Counted from the first letter of the stretch, positions 52,734 through 61,132 are shown. The stretch is DNA of 64,000 nt from Winogradskyella sp. (GCF_028282165.1 NZ_JANQIM010000048.1:1-64000); one strand, 5' to 3'. Notes: a model not told the origin generated them from the letters alone. Translations and numbers: made by a program.

Positions 52734-52756
52734 GGCGAACAATTAAAAAAATACAC

Positions 52757-53176
52757 ATGGTAACTAACAGAACATTTACAATGTTAAAGCCAGATGCTGT
52801 TGAAAAAGGGCACGTTGGCGCAATTATAGAAAAGATTACAGCTTCAGGATTTAGAATCGTGGCGATGAAGTTAACGCAAATGACTACAGCAGACGCTGAG
52901 GAATTTTATGCGATTCATAAAGAGCGTCCATTCTTTCCTGATTTGGTAGAATATATGACACGTGGGCCTATTGTTGCGGCTATTTTGGAAAAAGACAATG
53001 CGGTAGAGGATTTTAGAACCTTAATTGGTGCCACGAATCCTGCGGAAGCAGCAGAAGGCACCATCCGTAAATTATATGCAGCGTCTATTGGTGAAAATGC
53101 AGTACATGGTAGTGATAGTGATGAAAATGCGGCTATTGAAGGGGCTTTCCACTTCTCAGGTAGAGAGATGTTTTAG
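52757..53176 (+). CDS. ndk: Nucleoside diphosphate kinase
   Basis: 139 residues from the ATG at 52757 (MVTNRTFTMLKPDAVEKG). It transfers gamma-phosphate between NTPs and NDPs. KPDAV near 10-14 binds phosphate, GATNPAEAAEGTIR near 89-102 shapes the site, and NAVHGSDS near 114-121 carries the catalytic His. The 30-base longer TTG-initiated frame runs through the 5' leader and is rejected. Confidence 0.96.
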   Translation: MVTNRTFTMLKPDAVEKGHVGAIIEKITASGFRIVAMKLTQMTTADAEEFYAIHKERPFFPDLVEYMTRGPIVAAILEKDNAVEDFRTLIGATNPAEAAEGTIRKLYAASIGENAVHGSDSDENAAIEGAFHFSGREMF

Positions 53177-53203
53177 GGCATAAGCATTTTTTATAACATA
53201 TTG

Positions 53204-53230
53204 AAAAACCACCTGGGAGGGTGGTTTTTT
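53204..53230 (+). terminator. ndk terminator
   Basis: AAAAACCACC (53204-53213) pairs with GGTGGTTTTT (53220-53229) around TGGGAG, followed by T. It stands 28 bases past the ndk stop. Confidence 0.85.
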
Positions 53231-53283
53231 GGTTTTTATGGGCCTAGAAAAGGTATTAGTGCAAAAGAGCAGTATGTACTGAG

Positions 53284-54156
53284 TTAAGCCTGATTTGAAA
53301 TACTCTTGCTTTTATTGTAACCCATTCTATAGATAACTAATATCAAGGCTATACCATAAATTATTTGACGCATATTGGCTGCAATGGAAGATGGCATCCC
53401 AACAAAACGTAGTACTTCTGGAAGCAATACTAAAAATACAGCAGCAAAGAAAATACCCTTTAAACTTCGCATACCACCAATGATGACAATACTTAAAATG
53501 AAAATAGATTCATCTATAGTAAAGCTTGTAGGGTCTATATAACTGATATAATGCGCATACAAAACTCCACCTATAGAAGCCAACACAGCACTAATGACAA
53601 AGGAAACGACTTTATAGTTGCCTACATTTTTCCCTAAGCTTTTAACGTATACCTCATCTTCACTCAACCCTTGTAGTACTCTACCAAAAGGACTTCGAGT
53701 GAGATTATGCAATAAGAACCATACCAAAGCAGCAAAGACTATTGAGAGTAACAAAAAAGAAATTTTAGAATCGAACTCAAAACCAAAGAGACTAAATGAT
53801 GGTATACCAGGAATACCTAACGGCCCTCTTGTTACCTCTTGCCAGTTATTCATTATTGAAAATATAACCACTTGAATACCTAAAGTAATAATGATATAAT
53901 AGTCATCCACAGTCTTGATAGCTACTTTAGAAACAACATAAGCAATAGTACCTGAGAGTACCATTGCCAAGGGTAATGTGATTAATACGGAAATCTCGTA
54001 ACTTACAGAAAGTAAAGCTGTAGTGTAAGCACCAATACCATAAAATCCTGCATGAGCCAAAGAAATTTGTCCGCTATAACCCGCAACCAAACTCAATGAT
54101 TGGGCCAGTATAGTATAAATGCAAATTAATATAACCAAATGCAGAAAGTAGTCCAT
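53284..54156 (-). CDS. Liv-type ABC transporter permease (LivM-like)
   Basis: 290 residues, eight to nine membrane helices. QSLSLVAGYSGQISLAHAGFYGIGAYTTALL near 19-49 is the strongly conserved first block of LivM permeases, and SPFGRVLQGLSEDEVYVKSLGKNVGNYKVVSFVISAVLASIGGVLYAHY near 153-200 contains the EAA-like cytoplasmic loop that docks the ATPase. It forms the membrane channel with the LivH-like protein. It is last of a seven-gene operon and touches the preceding gene by one base. Substrates of the family are branched-chain amino acids, amides, urea or similar small molecules; which one here is not provable. Confidence 0.93.
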   Translation of the reverse strand: MDYFLHLVILICIYTILAQSLSLVAGYSGQISLAHAGFYGIGAYTTALLSVSYEISVLITLPLAMVLSGTIAYVVSKVAIKTVDDYYIIITLGIQVVIFSIMNNWQEVTRGPLGIPGIPSFSLFGFEFDSKISFLLLSIVFAALVWFLLHNLTRSPFGRVLQGLSEDEVYVKSLGKNVGNYKVVSFVISAVLASIGGVLYAHYISYIDPTSFTIDESIFILSIVIIGGMRSLKGIFFAAVFLVLLPEVLRFVGMPSSIAANMRQIIYGIALILVIYRMGYNKSKSISNQA

Positions 54157-55031
54157 TAAATTTCTGTTTTTTTAAGTGGTTTGCCAGAAAAACCATAAGG
54201 TTTGAAATACAAAAATATAATGAGTATGATATATGCTGTGGCATTCATCCATTTACTATCTAAGTAATATGCTGCCAAATGTTGGGCAGTTGCAAGTAAT
54301 AAAGAACCTAATATCAAATATCTCAATTTCCCCATGCCACCAATAATCATCGCAACAACCCCATAAAGTAGCCAGTTAAAACCCATTGTTGGTGTCATAT
54401 CGGTATCAGCAGCAATGAGAATACCAGTGCAGGCGGCCAACCCAGAGCCAATCACAAAACTCCAAATGATGGCTTTATCTTTGGAAATACCAAGAATACT
54501 TGCTAATTCAGGATTAGAGGATACTGCTTTTATTTTTTGACCAGTTGATGTTCTCTCCAGAAACAGCCAACTCAGACCTACCAGAACCGAGCAAGCAAGT
54601 ATAGTAATTATCTGAACATCTGTGATATATGCTCCTAAAAACTGATGTCCTTCTTTGACGGGCCAAGTACGAAAGCTAAGGGTATTATCTCCCCATACAA
54701 TCGAAATGACATTTTGAAGTACAACATATACACCAAGGGAGGCTATAAGCATTTGCCAACTTTTTACATTTTTTTTGTGTAAGGGTTTGTAGATAAATCG
54801 ATTAACTAAAAGCATTAGGCCAATACATATTAAAATAGAAATTGGGATTACCAAAAACAAGGGTAAGTTAAGTTGGATTGAAAAGGAGTAGGTAAAATAG
54901 GTACCTAAGGTTATGATGACGGCGTGGGCGATATGGAAAAACCTTTGAGATTTGTAAATATAAGTAAAGGATATGCTAATTAATAAGTATATTGAGAAGG
55001 AAGCCAATAAGTTGAATACAACTTGTATCAT
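54156..55031 (-). CDS. Liv-type ABC transporter permease (LivH-like)
   Basis: 291 residues, about eight membrane helices. FFHIAHAVIITLGTYFTYSF near 31-50 corresponds to the N-terminal LivH block, RTSTGQKIKAVSSNPELASILGISKDKAIIWSFVIGSGLAACTGILI near 160-206 is the ATPase-docking loop, and MTPTMGFNWLLYGVVAMIIGGMGKLR follows. The usual small-residue pattern of the first block is weaker than in LivM. Start and stop codons touch both neighbours by one base. Confidence 0.92.
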   Translation of the reverse strand: MIQVVFNLLASFSIYLLISISFTYIYKSQRFFHIAHAVIITLGTYFTYSFSIQLNLPLFLVIPISILICIGLMLLVNRFIYKPLHKKNVKSWQMLIASLGVYVVLQNVISIVWGDNTLSFRTWPVKEGHQFLGAYITDVQIITILACSVLVGLSWLFLERTSTGQKIKAVSSNPELASILGISKDKAIIWSFVIGSGLAACTGILIAADTDMTPTMGFNWLLYGVVAMIIGGMGKLRYLILGSLLLATAQHLAAYYLDSKWMNATAYIILIIFLYFKPYGFSGKPLKKTEI

Positions 55032-55462
55032 TATATGATAATATGTTCTATAATAAATTCCGTTGGTTTTGCATTAAAAGTTTTAAAAATGGATGTATGA
55101 GTCTTATTTTTCCATTTGTTTTTACTTTCAATAAAAAGTTTTAAATTATACCAAGCTATCGAAAATCTTAAAGTTGTATTATTCACTTTTATTCTTCTTC
55201 TATCAAAGTCTAATTTTGGGTTTAAAGTTTCTAACCGGATATTAGAATTAACTAGAGTCCTTAAACAAGTAATTACATCATCGCTTGATTTTAAACTAAT
55301 TTGGCAAAATGTTATCGCAGCGATATGTTTATTCATTGGTCTACGTCCATCTTCTTCTCCAGGAAAAATAATAAACCAACCGTCATCATCAAAAAAAGGA
55401 TTGAAGTTTTTGTAATGCTTCAACTCATCTACAAGGCTATTCTTTATTCTATCAATGGTCAT
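55031..55462 (-). CDS. Hypothetical protein embedded in the Liv-type operon
   Basis: 143 residues; no family recognised. No signal peptide or membrane helix, so probably cytoplasmic. The N-terminus is helical and acidic (MTIDRIKNSLVDELKHYKNF), then WFIIFPGEEDGRRPMNKHIAAITFCQISL, then a basic segment (PKLDFDRRRIKVNN) and a basic helix KLFIESKNKWKNKTH. It overlaps the binding-protein gene by 11 bp and touches the LivH gene by one base, so it is translated with the transporter. A cytoplasmic accessory or sensor of the transporter is possible but not shown. Confidence 0.75.
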   Translation of the reverse strand: MTIDRIKNSLVDELKHYKNFNPFFDDDGWFIIFPGEEDGRRPMNKHIAAITFCQISLKSSDDVITCLRTLVNSNIRLETLNPKLDFDRRRIKVNNTTLRFSIAWYNLKLFIESKNKWKNKTHTSIFKTFNAKPTEFIIEHIII

Positions 55463-56537
55463 TATTTTTTGTTTCGATTTCTAATTGAGTTTTTACGTCT
55501 CCATTTGGCAAGAATGAATAAGTGCCCATGGCCCCTTTATATTTAAAACCAGATAAAAATTGCTTAAAACTTGTTTGTTTACTTTTATAGAATTCATATA
55601 TGATTTTGATGTTATCGTAACCGTATGCTGCATTAAAATCGGGCTCAGTTTTATATTTGCTTTGGTAATTCTCTACAAACTTCTTCATTTCGCTTGTTCT
55701 TGATTCAGATTTGTCGTATGTTGGAGCGGTAAAAATTATTTCACCTTGGTAGTCTGTAATTTCCTTGCCTTTTTTATTTGAAAAACTAAAGTTACTATAA
55801 ACTGTAGGTGAATAGTTGATTTGTTTCAATGACCTAAATAAATCACTATACTCAAACCCATATCCAATAACAATAATACTATTGACTTTGTCATTTTTCA
55901 GTCTTGTAGTTATGGCTTTAAAGTCATAGTCACTGATAGGGTAGCTCATATCAATAAAATTGTATTCGGGACTAATAGATTTTAAAGAATTCTCTATATA
56001 AGAAACTGTTCCTTTTCCATATGCGTCATTTACATATATCAGACCAATTATATTATCATTTTTCTCTAATATTTTAGAGACAATAAGGTCACCTTCTTGT
56101 TTTCCACTTGTGAAAAATCTATAACAGTTAGTACAAGAACTTGTTATATCAGGATGGGTTGAAAGATAAATAGCCTGAACATTTTTTTGTGATAAAGTAG
56201 GCTTAGATGCCATTGCAACACTGGTTAAATTTACTACAATAAATTTTGGATTTTCATTATCTAATAAATAATTAGTTGCGCTAGACCCATCTCTAGCATT
56301 GCCTTTACTATCCTGAAATTTTATGTTGAGTAGAGGGTCGTTTATTTCACTTTTTGCTAAATCTATTCCACTTTTTATTTGTTCTCCAATTGAAGATAAA
56401 TTACCAGTTTGCGGTATATTCACTCCTATTGTAAATAGAGCCTCGCTCTTTTGTGTTGAGGACAAAGGAGCAAAAAAGTAAACTAGTGTGCTAAGTATTA
56501 TCACAATAAATAATATCCATAAAATTGTTTTTTTCAT
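55452..56537 (-). CDS. Liv-type ABC transporter substrate-binding protein with N-terminal membrane anchor
   Basis: 361 residues. FTIGVNIPQTGNLSSIGEQIKSGIDLA near 35-61 is the start of the type I periplasmic binding fold (Peripla_BP_6), followed by FIVVNLTSVAMASKPTLSQKNVQAIYLST and IGLIYVNDAYGKGTVSYIE near 163-181. The N-terminal 26 residues (MKKTILWILFIVIILSTLVYFF) are a hydrophobic helix with neither a lipobox Cys nor a clear signal peptidase site, so it may stay anchored in the inner membrane. It starts one base after the membrane-protein gene. Confidence 0.9.
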   Translation of the reverse strand: MKKTILWILFIVIILSTLVYFFAPLSSTQKSEALFTIGVNIPQTGNLSSIGEQIKSGIDLAKSEINDPLLNIKFQDSKGNARDGSSATNYLLDNENPKFIVVNLTSVAMASKPTLSQKNVQAIYLSTHPDITSSCTNCYRFFTSGKQEGDLIVSKILEKNDNIIGLIYVNDAYGKGTVSYIENSLKSISPEYNFIDMSYPISDYDFKAITTRLKNDKVNSIIVIGYGFEYSDLFRSLKQINYSPTVYSNFSFSNKKGKEITDYQGEIIFTAPTYDKSESRTSEMKKFVENYQSKYKTEPDFNAAYGYDNIKIIYEFYKSKQTSFKQFLSGFKYKGAMGTYSFLPNGDVKTQLEIETKNNDH

Positions 56538-56538
56538 A

Positions 56539-57462
56539 TCAAATAGACTTTAAATGATTAACGATAGATTTTATTTCGGTTGCCGTATCATTGTTTGTGC
56601 TAGAATTAGCTCCATTCCACACTAGTTTCGTTTCAAACCTTTCTATATACCAGAATAATTCACTATTACTTAATTTAAGATATAAAAATGCATCCATAGA
56701 ACTTGGAAATTTGTTTCTAAATTCGTTCAATTTGAGTTCTTTTATTGGTAAGAAGCCCTCGTGAAGAGACTTAACGGAATTATAAGCTTCTGTATCGCTG
56801 TTGTTGCCTTCTGAGTTTCTTAAGAACACACGGAGTTTGTTATTTTCGTTATTGATTTTATCAGCAATCTGAATTGTTCTGATTAAGTAAAGTAACATAT
56901 TTCTTGTAAGCCAAGAATCTCCGTAGAGGTTCGTAAGTGCATACAATTCATCTACATTCTGGTTATGCAGAATGTTTGCTAATTGAGTAGTACATCGACT
57001 TATAGAATCAATTGAAACCCCTTCAATATCGAATTCAGATCGCATTTGCCTAAGTAGATCGGCATATACTTCGTCTTGTCTCTTTATATGTGTATCATCA
57101 CCAGCATCAATTAGTGAAACTATAGTTTGATTTATCTTTCTTTTTAGTTTGCCAAATTCAGAAATGACGTTTGGCAGTTGTTTTCGAAAAATAAGTAACC
57201 TAACTCTATGTTCAATACTTTGGATTGTTATTAGAAAAATACACATTAGGCCAATAAATATTAGGAAGTAAAATATCTTGTCCCAGAAATTATTATAATT
57301 TTTAAATATCCCAAGAAATAATGCTGGTATATGATCAAATGTTGTAAAAGAGTGTAAGAGAGTATTGATTAATTCGGCTAACATCCAAGCGAGAATAGCC
57401 GAAATTAACCAACTTGCTACTTTTTTTCTATTCGACTTTTTTGAAACTAAAGTACTTCTCAT
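56539..57462 (-). CDS. Hypothetical two-helix membrane protein embedded in the Liv-type operon
   Basis: 307 residues; family not recognised. A basic N-terminus (SKKSNRKK) is followed by two membrane helices near 16-38 (WLISAILAWMLAELINTLLH) and 60-80 (FYFLIFIGLMCIFLITIQS). The remaining 225 residues are soluble and mostly helical, probably cytoplasmic by the positive-inside rule (EHRVRLLIFRKQLPN; RNMLLYLIRTIQIADKIN). No catalytic motif was seen. It overlaps the upstream ATPase gene by 4 bp. Being between the ATPases and the binding protein suggests a dedicated partner of the transporter. Confidence 0.78.
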   Translation of the reverse strand: MRSTLVSKKSNRKKVASWLISAILAWMLAELINTLLHSFTTFDHIPALFLGIFKNYNNFWDKIFYFLIFIGLMCIFLITIQSIEHRVRLLIFRKQLPNVISEFGKLKRKINQTIVSLIDAGDDTHIKRQDEVYADLLRQMRSEFDIEGVSIDSISRCTTQLANILHNQNVDELYALTNLYGDSWLTRNMLLYLIRTIQIADKINNENNKLRVFLRNSEGNNSDTEAYNSVKSLHEGFLPIKELKLNEFRNKFPSSMDAFLYLKLSNSELFWYIERFETKLVWNGANSSTNNDTATEIKSIVNHLKSI

Positions 57463-58163
57463 ATCATAAATTCCTTAATGTATTTTAAACTACCGAGATT
57501 TCCCGTATTCCTTCGTCCTAATTTTAAACCGACAACTTTGTCAGCCGTATCCAATAATTCTTTAATTCTATGCTCTATAGTAATTAGCGTTATACCATTC
57601 TCTTTTATGGTGTTCAACCACTTTAGTGCAACACTAACGTTATTGCCACTTAATCCAGCTAATGGTTCATCATACAATACTATTTTAGGACGATTAGCTA
57701 ATACCATTCCAAGGCTCAAGAGCTTTCGTTCACCACCACTTAATTTGGAAGCTAACTGTTTTCTTTTGTTAGATAATATGTCTATTTGAGCAAAGACATC
57801 TTCAACCCGTTTTCTATGTTCTCTTTTATGATTCAAATGCAAAAGCCCCATTTCTAAATTCTGTAATACGGTCATATCCTCAAACAATTCATTTTGCTGA
57901 GGGATATACATCATGCCTTTTTTAATTAGATGATGACTTCTTTGATTCGTTATATCCTCGCCACAAAATACTATCTTTCCTTGCTTTGAGTTACTCCAAA
58001 TAGGTACTATACCATATATAGCCTTGAAAAGTGTACTTTTACCCGAGCCATTAGAACCAATTAACAAAATCGTTTCACCTTCTTCCACTGTTAAATTGAC
58101 ATCAAAAAGTACTTGCTTTTTTCCATAGCCTGCATTGATATGTAGTACTTTTAATAAACTCAT
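57459..58163 (-). CDS. Liv-type ABC transporter ATPase (LivF-like)
   Basis: 234 residues. Walker A GSNGSGKST at 36-44, Q-loop MYIPQQNELF near 88-97, signature LSGGERKLLSLG near 140-151, Walker B IVLYDEPLAGLSG near 160-172 and switch His in ITIEHR near 196-201. LivF ends in the usual short tail. It pairs with the LivG-like ATPase encoded directly upstream, with a 4-bp overlap. Confidence 0.94.
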   Translation of the reverse strand: MSLLKVLHINAGYGKKQVLFDVNLTVEEGETILLIGSNGSGKSTLFKAIYGIVPIWSNSKQGKIVFCGEDITNQRSHHLIKKGMMYIPQQNELFEDMTVLQNLEMGLLHLNHKREHRKRVEDVFAQIDILSNKRKQLASKLSGGERKLLSLGMVLANRPKIVLYDEPLAGLSGNNVSVALKWLNTIKENGITLITIEHRIKELLDTADKVVGLKLGRRNTGNLGSLKYIKEFMI

Positions 58164-58903
58164 ATATAGGCGTTTAGTACAGCTTTATTATTTCGCATTG
58201 TTGCATAGTCAACAAACTTTGTAATTGTACCCCCATTTAAAAACAGAATTTCATCTGCAACTGCTTGGATAAAATCAGTATTATGCTCAATAATCAATAG
58301 TATTTTTTCTTTCTTTAATACCTTAACGATTAATTCTAATTTCTTGTGATATAATGGATTGACTCCTGCGACAGGTTCATCTAACAGTATCACTTCTGCA
58401 TTATTAGCGATGCAACAAGCTAAATTCAATAACTTTTGCTGTCCATAAGAAATCTCATTCGCTTTGCTTTCTGCTACATCTGCAATAAAACAGTCATTCA
58501 AAATACGTTCTGCTTTACCTTTATTGGTATCCTGTTCGTTAGTTATAGACCTGATAGGAAAAAGCACTTTCCACCATTGTTCTCCGCTTTGATTTTGAAA
58601 TGCTAGTATTACATTGTCAAGTACTGACAATTCTCCAATAAGTCGCATATCTTGAAATGTTCGACTTATACCTTTGGTATTACGCCTATGAGGTGATAGC
58701 TTATCTATAAGCTCATTATGCAGAAGAATCTTTCCATAATCTGCTTTTAGAAATCCAGTTATGATATTAAATAAGGTCGTTTTTCCACTTCCATTGGCGC
58801 CCATTAAAACCGCTACTTTACCTTTCTCCAATTGAAAGGACACATCTTCTAGAACACTCTTATCTCCAAAGGATTTAGCAATATGTTGTATATCAAGAGA
58901 CAA
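58160..58903 (-). CDS. Liv-type ABC transporter ATPase (LivG-like)
   Basis: 247 residues from a TTG start at 58903; an in-frame TGA lies 18 bases upstream and no ATG is available. Walker A GANGSGKTT at 35-43, RTFQDMRLIGELSVLDNV near 82-99 (LivG hallmark Q-loop), signature ISYGQQKLLNLAC near 147-159 and Walker B VILLDEPVAGVNPLYH near 166-181. The C-terminal NGGTITKFVDYATMRNNKAVLNAYI resembles the LivG tail. First gene of the operon; candidate -7 box about 75 bases upstream. Confidence 0.93.
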   Translation of the reverse strand: MSLDIQHIAKSFGDKSVLEDVSFQLEKGKVAVLMGANGSGKTTLFNIITGFLKADYGKILLHNELIDKLSPHRRNTKGISRTFQDMRLIGELSVLDNVILAFQNQSGEQWWKVLFPIRSITNEQDTNKGKAERILNDCFIADVAESKANEISYGQQKLLNLACCIANNAEVILLDEPVAGVNPLYHKKLELIVKVLKKEKILLIIEHNTDFIQAVADEILFLNGGTITKFVDYATMRNNKAVLNAYI

Positions 58904-58977
58904 ATTCTCAGCTATATTTCATATTAGGTTTACTTTCGCAAAAGACTATGTTTTCAGCATAAAGCTTTGCATAAATC

Positions 58978-58985
58978 CAAATATA
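58978..58985 (-). promoter_or_regulatory. -7 box of the Liv-type operon promoter
   Basis: Minus-strand TATATTTG, an exact TAnnTTTG match, about 75 bases before the TTG start of the first gene. It predicts a leader of roughly 65-70 nt. Confidence 0.55.
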
Positions 58986-59006
58986 GCTGCAAAAACAATA
59001 CTTTTT

Positions 59007-59024
59007 ATACGTAGAACTACGTAT
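59007..59024. promoter_or_regulatory. Perfect 18-bp palindrome upstream of the Liv-type operon (candidate operator)
   Basis: ATACGTAG AA CTACGTAT, 8-bp arms. Its near edge is 21 bases upstream of the -7 box, that is around the -33 region, and 12 bases beyond the stop of the serine-hydrolase gene. No T run follows it on the minus strand, so it is a poor terminator for that gene and fits an operator better. Confidence 0.55.
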
Positions 59025-59035
59025 TTTTCAGGGAA

Positions 59036-60838
59036 TTACTCCTTTTTTTTCGCCACAAACGTCCCATTAGGCTGTATAAACTTCACTTGGTCAATTTTAC
59101 CATCGGTTTCCAAAAACTCAATTTTAAAACCTTCCAGCACCTTAAAATTAAACTTATGCTCAGCTGTTGGGACCAGTTCGTATTCAGGCTGACCTGGGAC
59201 AAAGACGTAAAGGACGTTTTCATCTTTAATATAGGTTTTCACTTCTGTACCCATGAGATCGTACAACCCAACATACTGTTCCAACGTTTGGGTATCCACT
59301 ACAATAGTGTTAGGCGTGCGTTTAAAAGCAATGGCTTTCGTCAAGGGCTCAATATCCGCTTTAAGATAATCGATGTCACCAGCCGTATTTGCAGTAAACG
59401 TCACCTTTAAGGCACTGCGAATTTGTGAGGCGTCAATTTTACCATCGTTGACATCGATCAACTCAAAAGTATCGTAATGGAAATGGTGCAAATATTGGCG
59501 ATTATCCTCAAGTTCCGCATAAAGCGAATCCTTTTCTACCACAATATCAAATTTGCCATACCCTTTATTCTCGTAGGTGCCTGTATAGTCCAGTAAAATA
59601 TGGGAGGGTTTTGTGCCTTTAACATTAGACGTTTCATCCGTCCCCTCAGCATCTTCTTGTGCGTTTAAGATTTTTTCTAAATCGGCTTTGTGATTTTCTG
59701 CCCATTCGGTCTTTTCAACGTTGAGCATATGATCCGCGGCGATGTTTCTTATCAATCGCGGTACAGCAGAGCCATTTTGGTTAGCTAACACCACAATGCC
59801 TAAGCTATCCGTTGGATACAGGGCGACACTGGCAGTAAAACCATTGATATTACCACCGTGTTCGACCATATAATGCCCTTTGTACGAGTGTAAAAACCAA
59901 CCGTAACCATAATTAGCATACTGTATGCCTGGTAACTCTTCCGTAGGAAAGCCAGCCGCCGCAACCATCTGCGAACTCATGGCCTGTTTTACATAAGCTT
60001 CAGGGATAATTTGCTCATCACCATATTTACCTTTATTGATCCAAAGCATCAACCATTTACTCATATCGTTTACACTACTATTAATGCTTCCAGCAGGCGA
60101 CATGGCAGCAATATCGTAGTAATCCATTTTTTCGATGTTGCGGTCATCATCCAGTTGATAACCTTTAGCTACATTAGTGCCATTTTTCATGCCATCGATC
60201 ATGGTGTTAGAGCGATTCATACCTAGAGGTTTAAAGAAGAGGTCTTCGATATTGTCTTCCCAAGTCTTTCCCGTAATTTTTTCGGTAATAACACCCTGTA
60301 ATAAAAATCCGAAGTTATTATAGAACCATTTTTGTCGCACGCCAGTAAACGGTTCCTGGTATTGCATACGAGCCACCAAAGTATCCTTGTTGTGCGTTGG
60401 GAAGAAATACCAAGCCCCATCGTGTCGTGGTAAGCCCGTACTATGGCGCATTAAATCTTTAATGATGATGTTGTTGTTCATTTCATCATTGTAAAATTTT
60501 AGTCCAGGCACATAATCTAAGGGGCTGTCGTCCAAAGATAGTAGGTCCTGCTCCTGTAAAATACCAAGTAATGCAGAGGTAAAGGCCTTTGTTGAAGAAC
60601 CAATGGCAAACAAGGTATTGGCATCGGCAGGTATTTTATTCTCATAGTCGGCATAGCCAAAGCCTTTGGCATAGATGATTTTATCACCTTCTACAATGGC
60701 TACTGCAAAACCGGCCGCCTTAGTAGTTTCTAGTAACAAGCTGAATTGCTTTTCGATGTTTTTAAGGCGTTTATCGGTTTGGGCAAAGGATAAGGATATA
60801 AATACGATAAGGGCAATGCTGAGAATACGAGTTTTCAT
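59036..60838 (-). CDS. Serine hydrolase, class C beta-lactamase/PBP family with C-terminal DUF3471-like domain
   Basis: 600 residues from the ATG at 60838, giving the signal peptide MKTRILSIALIVFISLSFAQ; an ATG seven codons upstream (60859) is the alternative. Catalytic motifs: SSTK near 81-84 (S-x-x-K), YNN near 166-168 (Y-x-N) and the HGGN near 322. Residues about 400-600 form a beta-rich region as in DUF3471 proteins. Likely a periplasmic or outer-surface esterase, peptidase or amidase; drug resistance is not implied. Transcribed separately from the Liv operon upstream. Confidence 0.9.
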   Translation of the reverse strand: MKTRILSIALIVFISLSFAQTDKRLKNIEKQFSLLLETTKAAGFAVAIVEGDKIIYAKGFGYADYENKIPADANTLFAIGSSTKAFTSALLGILQEQDLLSLDDSPLDYVPGLKFYNDEMNNNIIIKDLMRHSTGLPRHDGAWYFFPTHNKDTLVARMQYQEPFTGVRQKWFYNNFGFLLQGVITEKITGKTWEDNIEDLFFKPLGMNRSNTMIDGMKNGTNVAKGYQLDDDRNIEKMDYYDIAAMSPAGSINSSVNDMSKWLMLWINKGKYGDEQIIPEAYVKQAMSSQMVAAAGFPTEELPGIQYANYGYGWFLHSYKGHYMVEHGGNINGFTASVALYPTDSLGIVVLANQNGSAVPRLIRNIAADHMLNVEKTEWAENHKADLEKILNAQEDAEGTDETSNVKGTKPSHILLDYTGTYENKGYGKFDIVVEKDSLYAELEDNRQYLHHFHYDTFELIDVNDGKIDASQIRSALKVTFTANTAGDIDYLKADIEPLTKAIAFKRTPNTIVVDTQTLEQYVGLYDLMGTEVKTYIKDENVLYVFVPGQPEYELVPTAEHKFNFKVLEGFKIEFLETDGKIDQVKFIQPNGTFVAKKKE

Positions 60839-60911
60839 TTTTGGTTGGATTTGATTCATAGTTTTTATGGACTAATCCCTCGAACTGACGAATTTAGTCT
60901 ATAAATCATGT

Positions 60912-60952
60912 TCTCGAGAGTTCTACTGAGCTCGTCGAAGTACATCTTGACG
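60912..60952. repeat. Degenerate dispersed repeat between the serine hydrolase gene and the LytS operon
   Basis: TCTACTGAGCTCGTCGAAGTA retains the ACTGAGC..GTCGAAGT pattern of the repeat family seen at 21190 and 49624. Confidence 0.5.
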
Positions 60953-61041
60953 GTTTGTTGTATACCAATTTAAGTTTAGCTACTAGATTAGTATTAAAAG
61001 TCCTTACTAAGTTACTCTTTTTAAAGGGACTTTAAAAAATT

Positions 61042-61071
61042 ACAATTCGTCATTGAAATATTACAATTCGG
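61042..61071 (+). promoter_or_regulatory. LytTR/ComE-type direct-repeat operator
   Basis: ACAATTCGT (61042-61050), 12 bases, ACAATTCGG (61063-61071). The 9-bp repeats start 21 bp apart, two helical turns, and fit the ComE-type pattern ACAnTTnnG. It lies 62 bases before the DUF2141 ATG, upstream of a promoter-like GATATTTG at 61104-61111. Confidence 0.6.
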
Positions 61072-61132
61072 TTAGTCACGTTTTAAAAGTCTTCAAATGT
61101 GTCGGATATTTGTACTAACAAAAACAAAACAC

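Larger units (their letters stand above)
52434..52756. other. Gene-free region between the NrnA-like gene and ndk
   Basis: About 320 bases. It contains the palindromic repeat at 52497-52520, a short CTGTCT/ACAGACAG hairpin near 52607-52625, the ndk promoter and a 5'-leader hairpin. No further gene is visible. A TTG-initiated extension of ndk to 52727 overlaps the leader hairpin and is not credited. Confidence 0.7.

Noticed and set aside
52727..52756. N-terminal extension of ndk
   Set aside because: TTG-initiated, runs through the 5' leader hairpin; NDK proteins start at the Met used here.
53284..58903. Anti-phage defence cluster
   Set aside because: Tightly packed unknown genes raised the idea, but there is no nuclease, NTPase sensor or toxin domain; a transporter with accessory genes explains the content better.
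59007..59024. Terminator of the serine hydrolase gene
   Set aside because: Although close to its stop, the palindrome lacks a following T run on that strand.
61097..61132. Upstream ATG for the DUF2141 gene
   Set aside because: It precedes the promoter-like GATATTTG and breaks the normal signal-peptide start.
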